Assembly (NCBI GenBank): GCA_963816685.1
Contig: CAWFMB010000026.1
Location: 62,001-126,000, forward strand
DNA from: CAVYUC01 sp963816685
Lineage (GTDB): Bacteria > Bacteroidota > Bacteroidia > Bacteroidales > Prolixibacteraceae
DNA: 64,000 bases
Direction of reading: 5' to 3'
This document shows, in pieces, positions 36,840 to 45,606 of this stretch. A program made the translations under genes and the position numbers. Every line of letters starts with the position of its first letter. Positions within the stretch are counted from its first letter, which is position 1. A model generated the notes under the pieces. It worked only from the letters and a program-made list of their open reading frames with translations. It had not been told where the DNA came from and did no database searches.

Positions 36840-37667
36840 ATGAAGAATTATTTCAGGTATTCAATTGTTTTTTTGATAGTTGCCACAGTTGCATTTCTGC
36901 AGGCATGTCAAAATGAAGGTGGATTGTTAGTCAATGAAGATTTGACTGAAAATCCGGCTGCCGAACTTAAAAGTCAAAATGTGAATACATTTTATGGCCC
37001 CACTGTTCAAATAGGACATGGTGTGGCACGTGCGTGGGTAATGGTTGACAAAAACGGAGATCCACAATCAGTGGGGATCAATTTTACAGCTAAAGCGCTG
37101 GAGCGTCTTCCTGAAGAACCATCAAGCTATGTTCTTTATTTTCCCGAAAACAAAGGATGGGGATTTTATGATCATGCTTTAATTGACTGGAATCCTCATG
37201 GACATGAACCACCCGGAGTTTATAATTTGCCGCATTTTGACTTTCACTTCTACATCATTTCAAACGAAGAACGTCTGGCAATTCCACCAAAAGCTCCAAG
37301 CGAATTTGACACTCCTCCTGAAACGAAATACTGGCCACCGGCATATTTCGAGACTCCCGGGGTAGTGCCTGAAATGGGTGCCCACTGGATAGATCTGTTG
37401 TCTCCGGAAAACACTCCTGATCCAAATGACGGAATTTTTACCCAAACATTTATCTGGGGATCCTATGCAGGTGAATTTATATTTTGGGAACCTATGGTTA
37501 CAATTGCTTATCTGAACTGGAAACCTGATGCTGAATTTACCGTCAGACAACCATCTGCATTCCAAATTGAGGGTTGGTATCCTATGAATTATGAAATAAA
37601 ATATTCGATGCATCCGGAACAATATACTGTGGCACTGACCAACCTGGTGCATCATGATGCTGAATAG
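36840..37667 (+). CDS. Secreted lipoprotein with TTHB210-like domain
   Basis: A 275-residue exported protein. Seen: signal peptide with lipobox Cys (VAFLQAC, residue 23) and an acidic linker, then one domain rich in Pro, His and aromatic residues. The segment GHEPPGVYNLPHFDFHFY (about 120-137) has His residues spaced like a metal site and recalls the TTHB210-like/DUF5602 family (recollection, moderate). Other marks: MGAHWIDLLSPE and FIFWEPMVTIAYL. It has its own terminator, and the gene-free 0.9 kb follows. Confidence 0.55.
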   Translation: MKNYFRYSIVFLIVATVAFLQACQNEGGLLVNEDLTENPAAELKSQNVNTFYGPTVQIGHGVARAWVMVDKNGDPQSVGINFTAKALERLPEEPSSYVLYFPENKGWGFYDHALIDWNPHGHEPPGVYNLPHFDFHFYIISNEERLAIPPKAPSEFDTPPETKYWPPAYFETPGVVPEMGAHWIDLLSPENTPDPNDGIFTQTFIWGSYAGEFIFWEPMVTIAYLNWKPDAEFTVRQPSAFQIEGWYPMNYEIKYSMHPEQYTVALTNLVHHDAE

Positions 37668-37701
37668 TTAAACCAAATTTTTTAGAAATTGCAATTCATT
37701 C

Positions 37702-37735
37702 AGGAGAAAAATCATATGATTTTCCTCCTGTTTTA
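37702..37735 (+). terminator. Terminator after the TTHB210-like gene
   Basis: A 14-bp inverted repeat with one mismatch (5' arm 37702-37715, 3' arm 37716-37729; centre ATCATATGAT) begins 35 bp after the stop and is followed by gttttat. Confidence 0.6.
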
Positions 37736-38520
37736 TTCTTTATATGCCCACTTCCATTCATTGCATACATAAATTCCAAAACTCCATTTATACTGAATTA
37801 TATTTTCAGGATTGGAACTGCTCCGTTTCTTCCAAATCATTATACTACGCCTTCAAAGATCATCTGGTTAACAGGTGAACCGAATAACAATTTATAAAGT
37901 CTTACACTAATTGAGTTTTAAAGAAAGGATATTGAATATCATCACATAAACTTAATGAATCAACTGACTTGAAAGAATCTGTTTTGAAGGATATTTTACC
38001 AGGAAAAGGAAAATTTCAATCATCTCCAACCCCTGCCAATTTTATATTATCACTATACCAAAGACTGATTAAGGCCGTATCAAAGTCGTACTAAAGTCGT
38101 ACTAAAGTCGCACCAAAGTCGGATTAAATTCGGTAAATACCGACTTTAATCCGACTTTGGTATGAATTTAACCCGACTTTGAATATGACCTGGTATAGAG
38201 ATGATGTATTCCTTTTATTGCTCCTGTCGGATTTGAAGCAAGAGGATCCATCCGATAATTCATGATTAAAATTTATGAGTGGGAGAAAAAAAAGTTATCA
38301 ACCGGGAGTGTGGCTCCAATTATGAGGACAGGTTTGAATTTATAATATCTTACCTTTCCGTAAACCGGAAGATGTTAGAGATGCAAAAGCCCAACCGGGC
38401 TCAGCAAGCACGGTATGTTCTTCAGTAAAACGAAAAAAACCTTTTCTTCATTTTTATGTCTTTATTCACCGGTTAAATCCGGATTTTATCTTGCGTTGCA
38501 TTCACTGTACATAATACTTC
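37736..38520. other. Gene-free region
   Basis: Between the terminator of the TTHB210-like gene and that of clpB lie about 785 bp without a supportable gene. The only clear structure is the palindromic repeat at 38053-38198. The rest is ordinary AT-rich sequence in which I see no intact domain, tRNA or promoter; the stretch near 38280-38420 looks faintly coding but is broken by stops. Confidence 0.6.
38053..38198. repeat. 146-bp nested palindromic element with 11-bp units
   Basis: Outer ends CTATACCA (38053-38060) and TGGTATAG (38191-38198) are perfect inverted repeats. Next inside, TCAAAGTCG (38080-38088) pairs with CGACTTTGA (38174-38182). The core is a 23-bp stem (38112-38134 with 38139-38161, one mismatch) closed by the loop AAAT. 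The left half is a tandem run of an 11-bp unit, AAAGTCGNAC-like, beginning at 38081, 38092, 38103 and 38114; the right half has inverted units at 38140, 38151 and 38173. No coding capacity. Confidence 0.8.
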
Positions 38521-38564
38521 AAAAAAAATGCCGGTCTGAAGCATTTTGTTGTTTCAGCCGGCAT
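38521..38564 (-). terminator. Terminator of clpB
   Basis: Read on the minus strand, ATGCCGGCTGAA (38564-38553) pairs with a 13-nt arm (38540-38528, one bulged base), followed by eight T. It begins about 33 bp past the clpB stop. Confidence 0.8.
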
Positions 38565-38596
38565 GTATATTTACCCGTATATTTTAATTCAGGAAT

Positions 38597-41185
38597 TTAA
38601 TTTCGAAATACAAGATTTGAATCTTCCACATCAATAATGATGGGTTTTTCTTTTTGAATAGTACCCGATAAAATCTGCTTTGATAATTCATTCAATACGT
38701 ACTTCTGAAGAATTCTTTTAACTGGCCGGGCTCCAAAATGTGGATCAAATCCTAAGGATGAGAGCCAGTCCGTTGCTTTGGCGGTAATTTCAAGTTTCAC
38801 ATCTTTACCCGATAAACGTTTTACCACCTGATTGAACTGCAGACGTACAATTTCATTAATATCCTTTCTTGAAAGTGGCGTAAAAACTATAGTTTCATCA
38901 ATTCTGTTTAAAAATTCGGGCCGGAGAGTTTTACGCAGCAATTCCATTAATTTACTGCGGGTTTGTTCCAAAATCAGTTGTTGATTATCTTCATCCATAT
39001 TTACAAAACTTTCCTGTATTAAATGCGAACCAAGATTGGAAGTAATTATGATTACAGTATTTTTAAAATTCACTACTCTTCCTTTATTATCGGTCAAACG
39101 ACCATCATCCAGAACCTGCAGCAGAATATTAAAAACATCGGGATGTGCCTTTTCTATTTCGTCAAACAAAACAACTGAGTAAGGTTTATGCCGCACAGCT
39201 TCAGTTAACTGGCCACCTTCGTCGTATCCAACATATCCGGGAGGACTTCCAATTAAGCGCGAAACTGAAAATTTTTCCTGGTATTCCGACATGTCGATTC
39301 TTGTAATCATATTCTCATCGTCAAACATATATTCTGCCAATGCCTTGGCCAGTTCGGTTTTACCCACACCTGTTGAACCGAGAAAAATAAAGGAACCAAT
39401 AGGGCGTTTTTCATCCTGCAATCCGGCACGGCTTCGGCGGACAGCATCAGAAACTGCGGCTATTGCTTCATCCTGTCCCACTACCCTTTTGTGAAGTTCT
39501 TCTTCCATATGAAGCAGTTTTTCACGCTCACTCTGCAGCATTTTTGCAACCGGAATTCCTGTCCAGCGGGCGACAACTTCAGCAATATCCTCAGCATCAA
39601 CTTCTTCTTTAATTAAACTATCGCCTTCTTTTAATTGTGCCAATTCTGCCTGGTATTTTTCAATCTCATTTTCGGCTTCCTTAATTTTTCCGTAACGCAG
39701 TTCTGCCACCCTTTCGTAATTCCCTTGCCTCTCCGCATTTTCGGCTTCAAATTTATATTCCTCAATTTCAGCTTTCTTTTTCTGAATGGAATCAATCACA
39801 GATTTTTCGCTTTGCCATTTGGCCCTTAGTCGCGATTGTTCTTCTTTCAGATTTGAAATTTCTTCGTTCAATGAGCCAAGTTTTTTATCATCTTTTTCCC
39901 GTTTTATAGCTTCCCGCTCAATTTCAAGTTGTTTTACGCGACGTTCAATTTCATCCAGTTCTTCCGGAACCGAATCCATTTCAAGCCGAAGTTTTGCTGC
40001 AGCCTCATCCATTAAATCAATGGCCTTATCCGGTAAAAATCTGTCGGAAATGTAACGTTGTGAAAGCTCAACGGCTGCAATAATTGAATCATCTTTAATA
40101 CGCACTTTATGATGACTTTCGTACCGTTCTTTAATCCCACGCAAAATTGAAATTGCACTTAATGTATCCGGCTCGTCAACTTTTACAACCTGAAACCGGC
40201 GTTCCAAAGCTTTGTCTTTTTCGAAATATTTTTGATATTCATTAAAAGTTGTGGCCCCAATTGCACGTAATTCACCTCTTGCAAGAGCCGGTTTCAGGAT
40301 GTTTGCAGCATCCATGGCGCCTTCACCTTTTCCTGCACCAACCAATGTATGAATTTCATCGATAAACAAAATCACTTCTTCATTTGACTGCACCACTTCG
40401 TTAACCACGGCTTTTAACCGTTCTTCAAATTCGCCTTTATATTTGGCTCCGGCAATCAAGGCGCCCATATCAAGCGAAAATACCTGTTTCGATTTCAGGT
40501 TTTCGGGGACGTCGCCCCTGACAATCCGGTGTGCAAGTCCCTCGGCAATTGCTGTTTTTCCTGTACCAGGTTCGCCAATTAAAATTGGATTATTCTTTGT
40601 TCTTCTTGACAGAATTTGAAGAATGCGCCGAATTTCTTCATCGCGTCCAATTACCGGATCAAGTTTCCCGGAGCGCGCACGTTCGTTCAAATTTAGTGCA
40701 AACCGGTTCAGCGAATTAAACCGGTCTTCTGCAGTCTGACTGTCAACTTTTGAACCTTTACGAAGTTCTTCAATGGCTTTTTGTAATTCTTTTTTTAAAA
40801 TTCCGTTGTCTTTCATTAAGCGGCTAACAGAATCATTTGCATCAAGCAAACCAAGCAGAATATGTTCAACTGACACATATTGATCGCCCATTTCCTGGGC
40901 CAAAGCAACCGATTTTTGCAAAACCCGGTTTGCTGCTGTTGATAAGAATTGTTCACCTCCCGTAACTTTTGGATAAGATTCAACAATTTTATCGAGGGCC
41001 TGAAAAAACATTCCAATATTTACATCCAGCTTCTTCAATAAAAATTCAACCACATTTTCGGCAGAATGTAATAAGCCTTTTAATATATGTCCTGTTTCAA
41101 TTCCCTGCTGATTGTTTCCCTGTGCGACCTGAAAAGCATGTTGAATAGCTTCCTGACCTTTTATTGTAAAATTGTTTAAGTTCAT
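38597..41185 (-). CDS. clpB: ATP-dependent chaperone ClpB
   Basis: Hexameric disaggregase that works with DnaK to rescue aggregated proteins. It has 862 residues, the normal length. Domains: a double Clp-N repeat (about 1-145), AAA1 with Walker A GEPGTGKTA and Walker B VILFIDEIH, a coiled-coil middle domain (about 405-525), AAA2 with GSTGVGKTE and VVLFDEIEKAH, and a C-terminal D2-small domain. The middle domain separates it from ClpA and ClpC. Single gene with its own terminator; heat control is expected but no CIRCE-like element was found upstream. Confidence 0.97.
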   Translation of the reverse strand: MNLNNFTIKGQEAIQHAFQVAQGNNQQGIETGHILKGLLHSAENVVEFLLKKLDVNIGMFFQALDKIVESYPKVTGGEQFLSTAANRVLQKSVALAQEMGDQYVSVEHILLGLLDANDSVSRLMKDNGILKKELQKAIEELRKGSKVDSQTAEDRFNSLNRFALNLNERARSGKLDPVIGRDEEIRRILQILSRRTKNNPILIGEPGTGKTAIAEGLAHRIVRGDVPENLKSKQVFSLDMGALIAGAKYKGEFEERLKAVVNEVVQSNEEVILFIDEIHTLVGAGKGEGAMDAANILKPALARGELRAIGATTFNEYQKYFEKDKALERRFQVVKVDEPDTLSAISILRGIKERYESHHKVRIKDDSIIAAVELSQRYISDRFLPDKAIDLMDEAAAKLRLEMDSVPEELDEIERRVKQLEIEREAIKREKDDKKLGSLNEEISNLKEEQSRLRAKWQSEKSVIDSIQKKKAEIEEYKFEAENAERQGNYERVAELRYGKIKEAENEIEKYQAELAQLKEGDSLIKEEVDAEDIAEVVARWTGIPVAKMLQSEREKLLHMEEELHKRVVGQDEAIAAVSDAVRRSRAGLQDEKRPIGSFIFLGSTGVGKTELAKALAEYMFDDENMITRIDMSEYQEKFSVSRLIGSPPGYVGYDEGGQLTEAVRHKPYSVVLFDEIEKAHPDVFNILLQVLDDGRLTDNKGRVVNFKNTVIIITSNLGSHLIQESFVNMDEDNQQLILEQTRSKLMELLRKTLRPEFLNRIDETIVFTPLSRKDINEIVRLQFNQVVKRLSGKDVKLEITAKATDWLSSLGFDPHFGARPVKRILQKYVLNELSKQILSGTIQKEKPIIIDVEDSNLVFRN

Positions 41186-41322
41186 TTTTCAATCTTTTTA
41201 AATTTGATTTCCTGTATCAAAAAACAAACCATAAACAACTGATAGACAATATGTCACAAGCTACTGTCCAAATGTGAAAATATTTCTGGAAGAATAGATA
41301 AAAGATGAACATTTGGCAGAAG

Positions 41323-41361
41323 TTGTAAAAAAAAACAGGAACGAATAACCGTTCCTGTTTT
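41323..41361 (-). terminator. Hairpin with minus-strand T-run upstream of clpB
   Basis: AAAACAGGAACG (41332-41343) and CGTTCCTGTTTT (41350-41361) form a perfect 12-bp stem with a 6-nt loop. Read on the minus strand the stem is followed by a long T-run, so it looks like a terminator for a minus-strand transcript from upstream, although no gene is known there. Confidence 0.5.
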
Positions 41362-41509
41362 CTAACCTAACCAAATCTATTTTCTATGAAAAAACACACT
41401 ATCTCTCAAATCGTTATTACAAAATTAAGACATAAAAGCGTTAACACAACTCAATCAAAGTTAAAGAAAGTTAAACCTTTACACTCAAAAAGATAAACAA
41501 CAAATTTTA

Positions 41510-41542
41510 TTGACTTATTCCTTACATTTTTTAATATATTTG
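41510..41542 (+). promoter_or_regulatory. Candidate ppdK promoter
   Basis: TTG (41510-41512) and TATATTTG (41535-41542) match the Bacteroidota -33/-7 pattern with a 22-bp spacer. It would start transcription near 41549, giving a leader of about 255 nt before ppdK. Confidence 0.4.
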
Positions 41543-41805
41543 CCACATTTTTTCGAATGTTCTAAAAGTTTAAATGCTTGTGTTGATTTTGAATTATGCA
41601 CGAAAAGATTCAAATTTTCTGTTGTACGAACTTTACAATTTATTAATACAGTAATAAAAATACAATCCGAATACATTGGTGACAAAGGGCTGGAGACTTT
41701 TCGTAAAACAAAAATATAGTTTCTTTTATGAAAAAATAGCGTTACTTTAGCAGCCCGTAATTATTTGAAAATTCTTAGTACAATAACAATAAAAAATACA
41801 AATTT

Positions 41806-44508
41806 ATGACAAAGTATGTATATACCTTTGGAGCAGGGAAAGCCGAAGGTAAAGCAAACATGAAAGACCTTTTAGGTGGCAAAGGAGCAAATCTCGCCGA
41901 AATGAATTTAATAGGCGTTCCCGTTCCTCCGGGATTTACAATTACTACCGAAGTCTGTACCATGTATAACGAACAGGGTCAGGCAAAAACTTTTGAAACT
42001 ATCAAAAGCGAAGTTGAAGCTGCAGTTGCACGTGTTGAAAAACTAACAGAAACAACTTTTGGTGACAAAGAAAATCCATGTTTAATGTCTGTTCGTTCAG
42101 GTGCCAGAGCATCAATGCCAGGCATGATGGATACAGTATTAAACCTGGGTATGAATGATGATGCAGTTGAGGGTATTTCAAAAAAATCAGGAAATTCAAG
42201 GTTTGCATGGGATTCTTACCGCCGCTTTGTTCAAATGTATGGTGATGTGGTTATGGAGATGAAACCTGCAAGTAAAGAAGAAAGTGATCCTTTCGAAGAA
42301 ATCATTGACGAATTAAAAGAAGAAAAAGGAATTCAGCTTGATACAGAATTTACAACCGAAGATTTAAAAGATTTGGTTGCCCGTTTTAAAGCAGCAGTAA
42401 AAAAAGTTACCGGCAAAGATTTTCCGGTTGACCCATGGGAGCAGCTTTGGGGAGCAGTTGGTGCTGTATTTAACAGTTGGAACAATCCACGGGCAATATA
42501 TTACCGCCGCATGGAGCAGATTCCTGATGAATGGGGAACTGCAGTAAACGTTCAGGCAATGGTATTCGGTAATATGGGTGAAAGTTCAGCAACTGGTGTT
42601 GCATTTACCCGCGATGCCGCTACCGGTGAAGATGTTTTTAACGGTGAATATTTAATCAATGCCCAGGGAGAAGATGTTGTTGCCGGAATCAGAACACCTC
42701 AGGAAATAACACTGGAAGGTTCAAAAAAATGGGCAAGATTGCAGGGAATCAGCGAAGAAGAAAGAGCATCAAAGTATCCTTCACTGGAAGAAACAATGCC
42801 TGAAATTTACCGGCAATTAAATGATACTCAGCAAAAACTTGAGGATCATTACAGCGATATGCAGGATCTTGAATTCACCATTCAGGAAGGCAAATTATGG
42901 TTGCTGCAAACCCGTAATGGTAAACGTACCGGCGCTGCAATGGTAAAAATTGCTGTTGACATGCTGGAGCAAGGTAAAATAGACGAAAAAACTGCATTAT
43001 CACGTGTTGATGCAAATAAACTTGATGAATTACTTCATCCGGTATTTGAAACTTCTGCAATGAAAAATGCAAACGTTCTGGCAAAAGGTTTACCTGCATC
43101 GCCAGGTGCTGCAACCGGACAGGTTGTTTTCTTTGCAGATGAAGCAGATAAATATCCTGCGTCAATATTAGTACGTGTTGAAACCTCACCGGAAGATTTG
43201 GAAGGAATGCACGTTGCCAAAGGTATTCTTACTGCTCGCGGAGGAATGACTTCACATGCTGCAGTAGTTGCCCGCGGAATGGGAAAATGTTGTGTATCAG
43301 GTGCTGGTGCTGTTAAAATAAATTACAAAACCCGCATAATGACTATCGATGGAAAAGAATTCATGGAAGGTGACTGGATTTCATTAAACGGCTCAACCGG
43401 AGAAGTTTATGATGGAAAAGTTGCAACTATGGACCCGGACATCAGCGGCGATTTTGGAAAAATTATGGATTTGGCAAATAAATTTACCCGAATGAAAGTT
43501 CGCACAAATGCTGATACCCCTGCAGATGCAAGGATAGCACGCGAATTTGGAGCTCAGGGAATTGGACTTTGCCGCACAGAACACATGTTCTTCGAAGGGG
43601 AAAGAATTAAAGCCATGCGCGAAATGATTCTTGCCAAGACAGAAGAAAAAAGACGTAAAGCATTGGAAAAATTACTGCCCTACCAGCGTGAGGATTTTGA
43701 AGGAATCCTTGAAGCGATGGCTGGCTATGGTGTGACCATTCGCTTACTTGATCCGCCACTGCATGAATTTGTTCCTCATGAAGAAGCAAATCAATTGGAA
43801 ATGGCAAATGAAATGGGAATTTCAGTTGAAGATGTTAAAGCACTTGTAGAAGACCTGCATGAATTTAACCCGATGTTGGGTCACAGAGGCTGCCGTTTGG
43901 GAAATACATATCCTGAAATTACTGAAATGCAGGCAAGGGCTATAATTGAAGCTGCTGTTAATCTGAAACAAAAAGGTGTGGATGCCCGTCCTGAAATTAT
44001 GGTTCCTCTTATTGGCACTGTTAAAGAACTAAAACTTCAGGCTGACATTATTAACGAAACAGCCAAAAAAGTATTTGAGGAGAAAGGAACTGAAATTGAA
44101 TACCTTGTAGGTACAATGATTGAAGTTCCACGTGCTGCTGTTACAGCAGATGAAATTGCTGAGGTTGCTGAATTCTTCTCATTCGGAACAAATGACCTTA
44201 CACAGATGACTTTTGGATATTCACGGGATGATGCAGGAAAATTCCTCCCGGTTTATATTCAAAAAGGTATACTTAAAAACGACCCGTTTCAGGTTCTTGA
44301 TCCAATTGGTGTTGGACAACTGGTTAAAATGGGTGTTGATAAAGGCCGCAGCGTGAAACCTGATTTAAAAATTGGTATTTGTGGTGAACATGGTGGTGAA
44401 CCATCATCTGTTAAATTCTGCGACAGCGTAGGCATGGATTATGTAAGTTGTTCTCCCTACCGTGTACCGATTGCACGTGTTGCAGCTGCACAAGCAAATA
44501 TTAAATAG
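41806..44508 (+). CDS. ppdK: Pyruvate, phosphate dikinase
   Basis: Interconverts pyruvate, ATP and phosphate with PEP, AMP and PPi. It has 900 residues, the usual length. Domains: N-terminal ATP-grasp (LLGGKGANLAEM; SVRSGARASMPGMMDTVLN), the phosphohistidine swivel domain with the catalytic H484 in GGMTSHAAVVARGMGKC, and the C-terminal PEP/pyruvate TIM barrel (GLCRTEHMF, FGTNDLTQMTFGYSRDD, GICGEHGGEPSS). In anaerobic Bacteroidota it can work in either direction. It has a terminator of its own and shares PEP and PPi with the PEPCK at 8054. Confidence 0.97.
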   Translation: MTKYVYTFGAGKAEGKANMKDLLGGKGANLAEMNLIGVPVPPGFTITTEVCTMYNEQGQAKTFETIKSEVEAAVARVEKLTETTFGDKENPCLMSVRSGARASMPGMMDTVLNLGMNDDAVEGISKKSGNSRFAWDSYRRFVQMYGDVVMEMKPASKEESDPFEEIIDELKEEKGIQLDTEFTTEDLKDLVARFKAAVKKVTGKDFPVDPWEQLWGAVGAVFNSWNNPRAIYYRRMEQIPDEWGTAVNVQAMVFGNMGESSATGVAFTRDAATGEDVFNGEYLINAQGEDVVAGIRTPQEITLEGSKKWARLQGISEEERASKYPSLEETMPEIYRQLNDTQQKLEDHYSDMQDLEFTIQEGKLWLLQTRNGKRTGAAMVKIAVDMLEQGKIDEKTALSRVDANKLDELLHPVFETSAMKNANVLAKGLPASPGAATGQVVFFADEADKYPASILVRVETSPEDLEGMHVAKGILTARGGMTSHAAVVARGMGKCCVSGAGAVKINYKTRIMTIDGKEFMEGDWISLNGSTGEVYDGKVATMDPDISGDFGKIMDLANKFTRMKVRTNADTPADARIAREFGAQGIGLCRTEHMFFEGERIKAMREMILAKTEEKRRKALEKLLPYQREDFEGILEAMAGYGVTIRLLDPPLHEFVPHEEANQLEMANEMGISVEDVKALVEDLHEFNPMLGHRGCRLGNTYPEITEMQARAIIEAAVNLKQKGVDARPEIMVPLIGTVKELKLQADIINETAKKVFEEKGTEIEYLVGTMIEVPRAAVTADEIAEVAEFFSFGTNDLTQMTFGYSRDDAGKFLPVYIQKGILKNDPFQVLDPIGVGQLVKMGVDKGRSVKPDLKIGICGEHGGEPSSVKFCDSVGMDYVSCSPYRVPIARVAAAQANIK

Positions 44509-44528
44509 TACATAAACTACAAAATATT

Positions 44529-44558
44529 AAAGCCGCTCATTTTTGGGCGGCTTTTTTT
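44529..44558 (+). terminator. Terminator of ppdK
   Basis: AAAGCCGC (44529-44536) and GCGGCTTT (44547-44554) form a perfect 8-bp stem with a 10-nt loop; a seven-T run (44552-44558) overlaps and follows the stem. Confidence 0.85.
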
Positions 44559-44601
44559 GTGCCTCTAAATTGTTCATACACATAAACAACCATGCGGGCT
44601 A

Positions 44602-44693
44602 CGTATTTTCCACATGAAAAAATGCGTATTTTCCACATGAAGAAATGCGTATTTCTACGTATGATTTTAATACGTAGAAACACGCTTTTTTTG
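44602..44693 (+). repeat. 23-bp tandem repeat ending in a TACGTA palindrome and T-run
   Basis: Two near-identical 23-bp units (44602-44624 and 44625-44647, one difference; both begin cgtattttccacatga) are followed by a third, partial unit from 44648 that runs into a palindrome. Its arms GCGTATTTCTACGTA (44647-44661) and TACGTAGAAACACGC (44671-44685) have 15 bp, one mismatch and a 9-nt loop, and eight T-rich bases follow. So the end behaves as a second terminator about 130 bp after that of ppdK. Confidence 0.6.
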
Positions 44694-44699
44694 TTACTC

Positions 44700-44946
44700 T
44701 TCATTTTTAAACTTTGCAAGTACAATTTGAAATGAAAGGAATGAAAAAAATCAATCTATTAAAATATTTCCCAGGTGCCCAACATCGAAAGCCTGTACAT
44801 ACACATGAAACGACCTCTGAAGGTTTCATCAGAATTTAAGTTCTATCTGGTCAACGAAATGGTCCCTCCATTTCGAAATTTTGATGCAAACTGAGGTTTT
44901 TTCGCGGATCATCCGTGATTAGGGGTTCTGACCAGAGCCCCTTTTT
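44700..44946 (+). ncRNA. Candidate structured RNA ending in a terminator
   Basis: This gene-free + strand stretch contains several hairpins: ATGAAAcgaCCT/AGGTTTCAT (44805-44829), a perfect 8-bp CGAAATGG/CCATTTCG (44855-44875), and CGGAT/ATCCG (44895-44905). TCTGGTCA (44846-44853) can pair at long range with TGACCAGA (44929-44936), which also forms part of a final stem AGGGGTTCTG/CAGAGCCCCT (44921-44942) followed by TTTTT. The pairings compete, as in a regulatory RNA. No known RNA family was recognised and no firm promoter was found. Confidence 0.3.
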
Positions 44947-45604
44947 ACATGATAACAAGTTTGTTCTTTAATGCAAAAATTATCAAACCTGCAACATTTC
45001 GGCAACCGGTTTTCTCAAACAAATTCTTGCGGTATCCTTCGATTGTCCGAATGCTCAAATCCATTTCACCAGCTATTTGGGTAGTGGTAAATTCTCTGCA
45101 AATGTATTGAAGTACCCGCAATTCCCGGGAAGAAAAATCATCCCTGCGGGATATTACTGTCTTTGATAAACTTTTAAGGTTTTTTAAAATTAATACTGAT
45201 ATTTCTTCAGAAAAATAATAATCCAATTTCATTACTTTTGAAAGCGCCCTTTCCAGTTCGTCAGGTTCGGCATTTTTCTGCAGGTATCCGTTTGCACCCT
45301 CATTTATCATGTAAAGAATCATTTGTTCATCATCTTCCATGGTAAGGATTATAACTTTTATTTCGGGATAAATGCTTTTAATACTTTTATGGGCTTCAAT
45401 TCCATCCATTACAGGCATGCGTAAATCAAGCAGGATGACATCCGGTTTTGGATGGGTTTTTTCAAGCAGCTCCAACAACTCGATTCCATTTCCGGCTTCA
45501 TACGTTTTGTTTACAATATTGAATTCTGAAAGAAGTGAAATCACACCTTTTCTGAATAGAACATGATCATCAGTAACTACAACATCAAACTTTTGTTTTT
45601 CCAT
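44945..45604 (-). CDS. NarL/FixJ-type response regulator
   Basis: A two-component DNA-binding regulator, 219 residues. Seen: receiver domain (about 1-125) with acidic pocket TDDH, phosphorylated Asp D60 in VILLDLRMPVMDG, and ILTMEDDEQ; LuxR-type helix-turn-helix at the C-terminus (SSRELRVLQYICREFTTTQI, then SIRTIEGYRKNLFEKTG). The sensor kinase lies 2 bp upstream on the same strand, so they form an operon and a pair. The target is unknown. Confidence 0.95.
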   Translation of the reverse strand: MEKQKFDVVVTDDHVLFRKGVISLLSEFNIVNKTYEAGNGIELLELLEKTHPKPDVILLDLRMPVMDGIEAHKSIKSIYPEIKVIILTMEDDEQMILYMINEGANGYLQKNAEPDELERALSKVMKLDYYFSEEISVLILKNLKSLSKTVISRRDDFSSRELRVLQYICREFTTTQIAGEMDLSIRTIEGYRKNLFEKTGCRNVAGLIIFALKNKLVIM

Positions 45605-45606
45605 AA

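Larger units (their letters stand above)
41186..41805. other. Long gene-free leader between clpB and ppdK
   Basis: This 620-bp stretch between divergent genes holds a perfect 12-bp hairpin (41332-41361) and a TTG...TATATTTG promoter match (41510-41542). A 36-codon frame (41386-41496) lies in between. The rest shows no recognisable gene. Confidence 0.55.

Noticed and set aside
38081..38183. Evenly spaced short repeats as a CRISPR array
   Set aside because: The unit is only 11 bp with no unique spacers, half the copies are inverted and no cas gene is near.
38280..38420. Possible gene remnant before clpB
   Set aside because: Fragments read plausibly for a few codons but stops interrupt each frame and no homologue could be named.
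41510..41719. 69-codon frame upstream of ppdK
   Set aside because: It begins on top of the promoter match, has no recognisable family and its composition looks like translated leader.
44602..44693. 23-bp tandem units as a small CRISPR
   Set aside because: Units are directly adjacent with no spacers.
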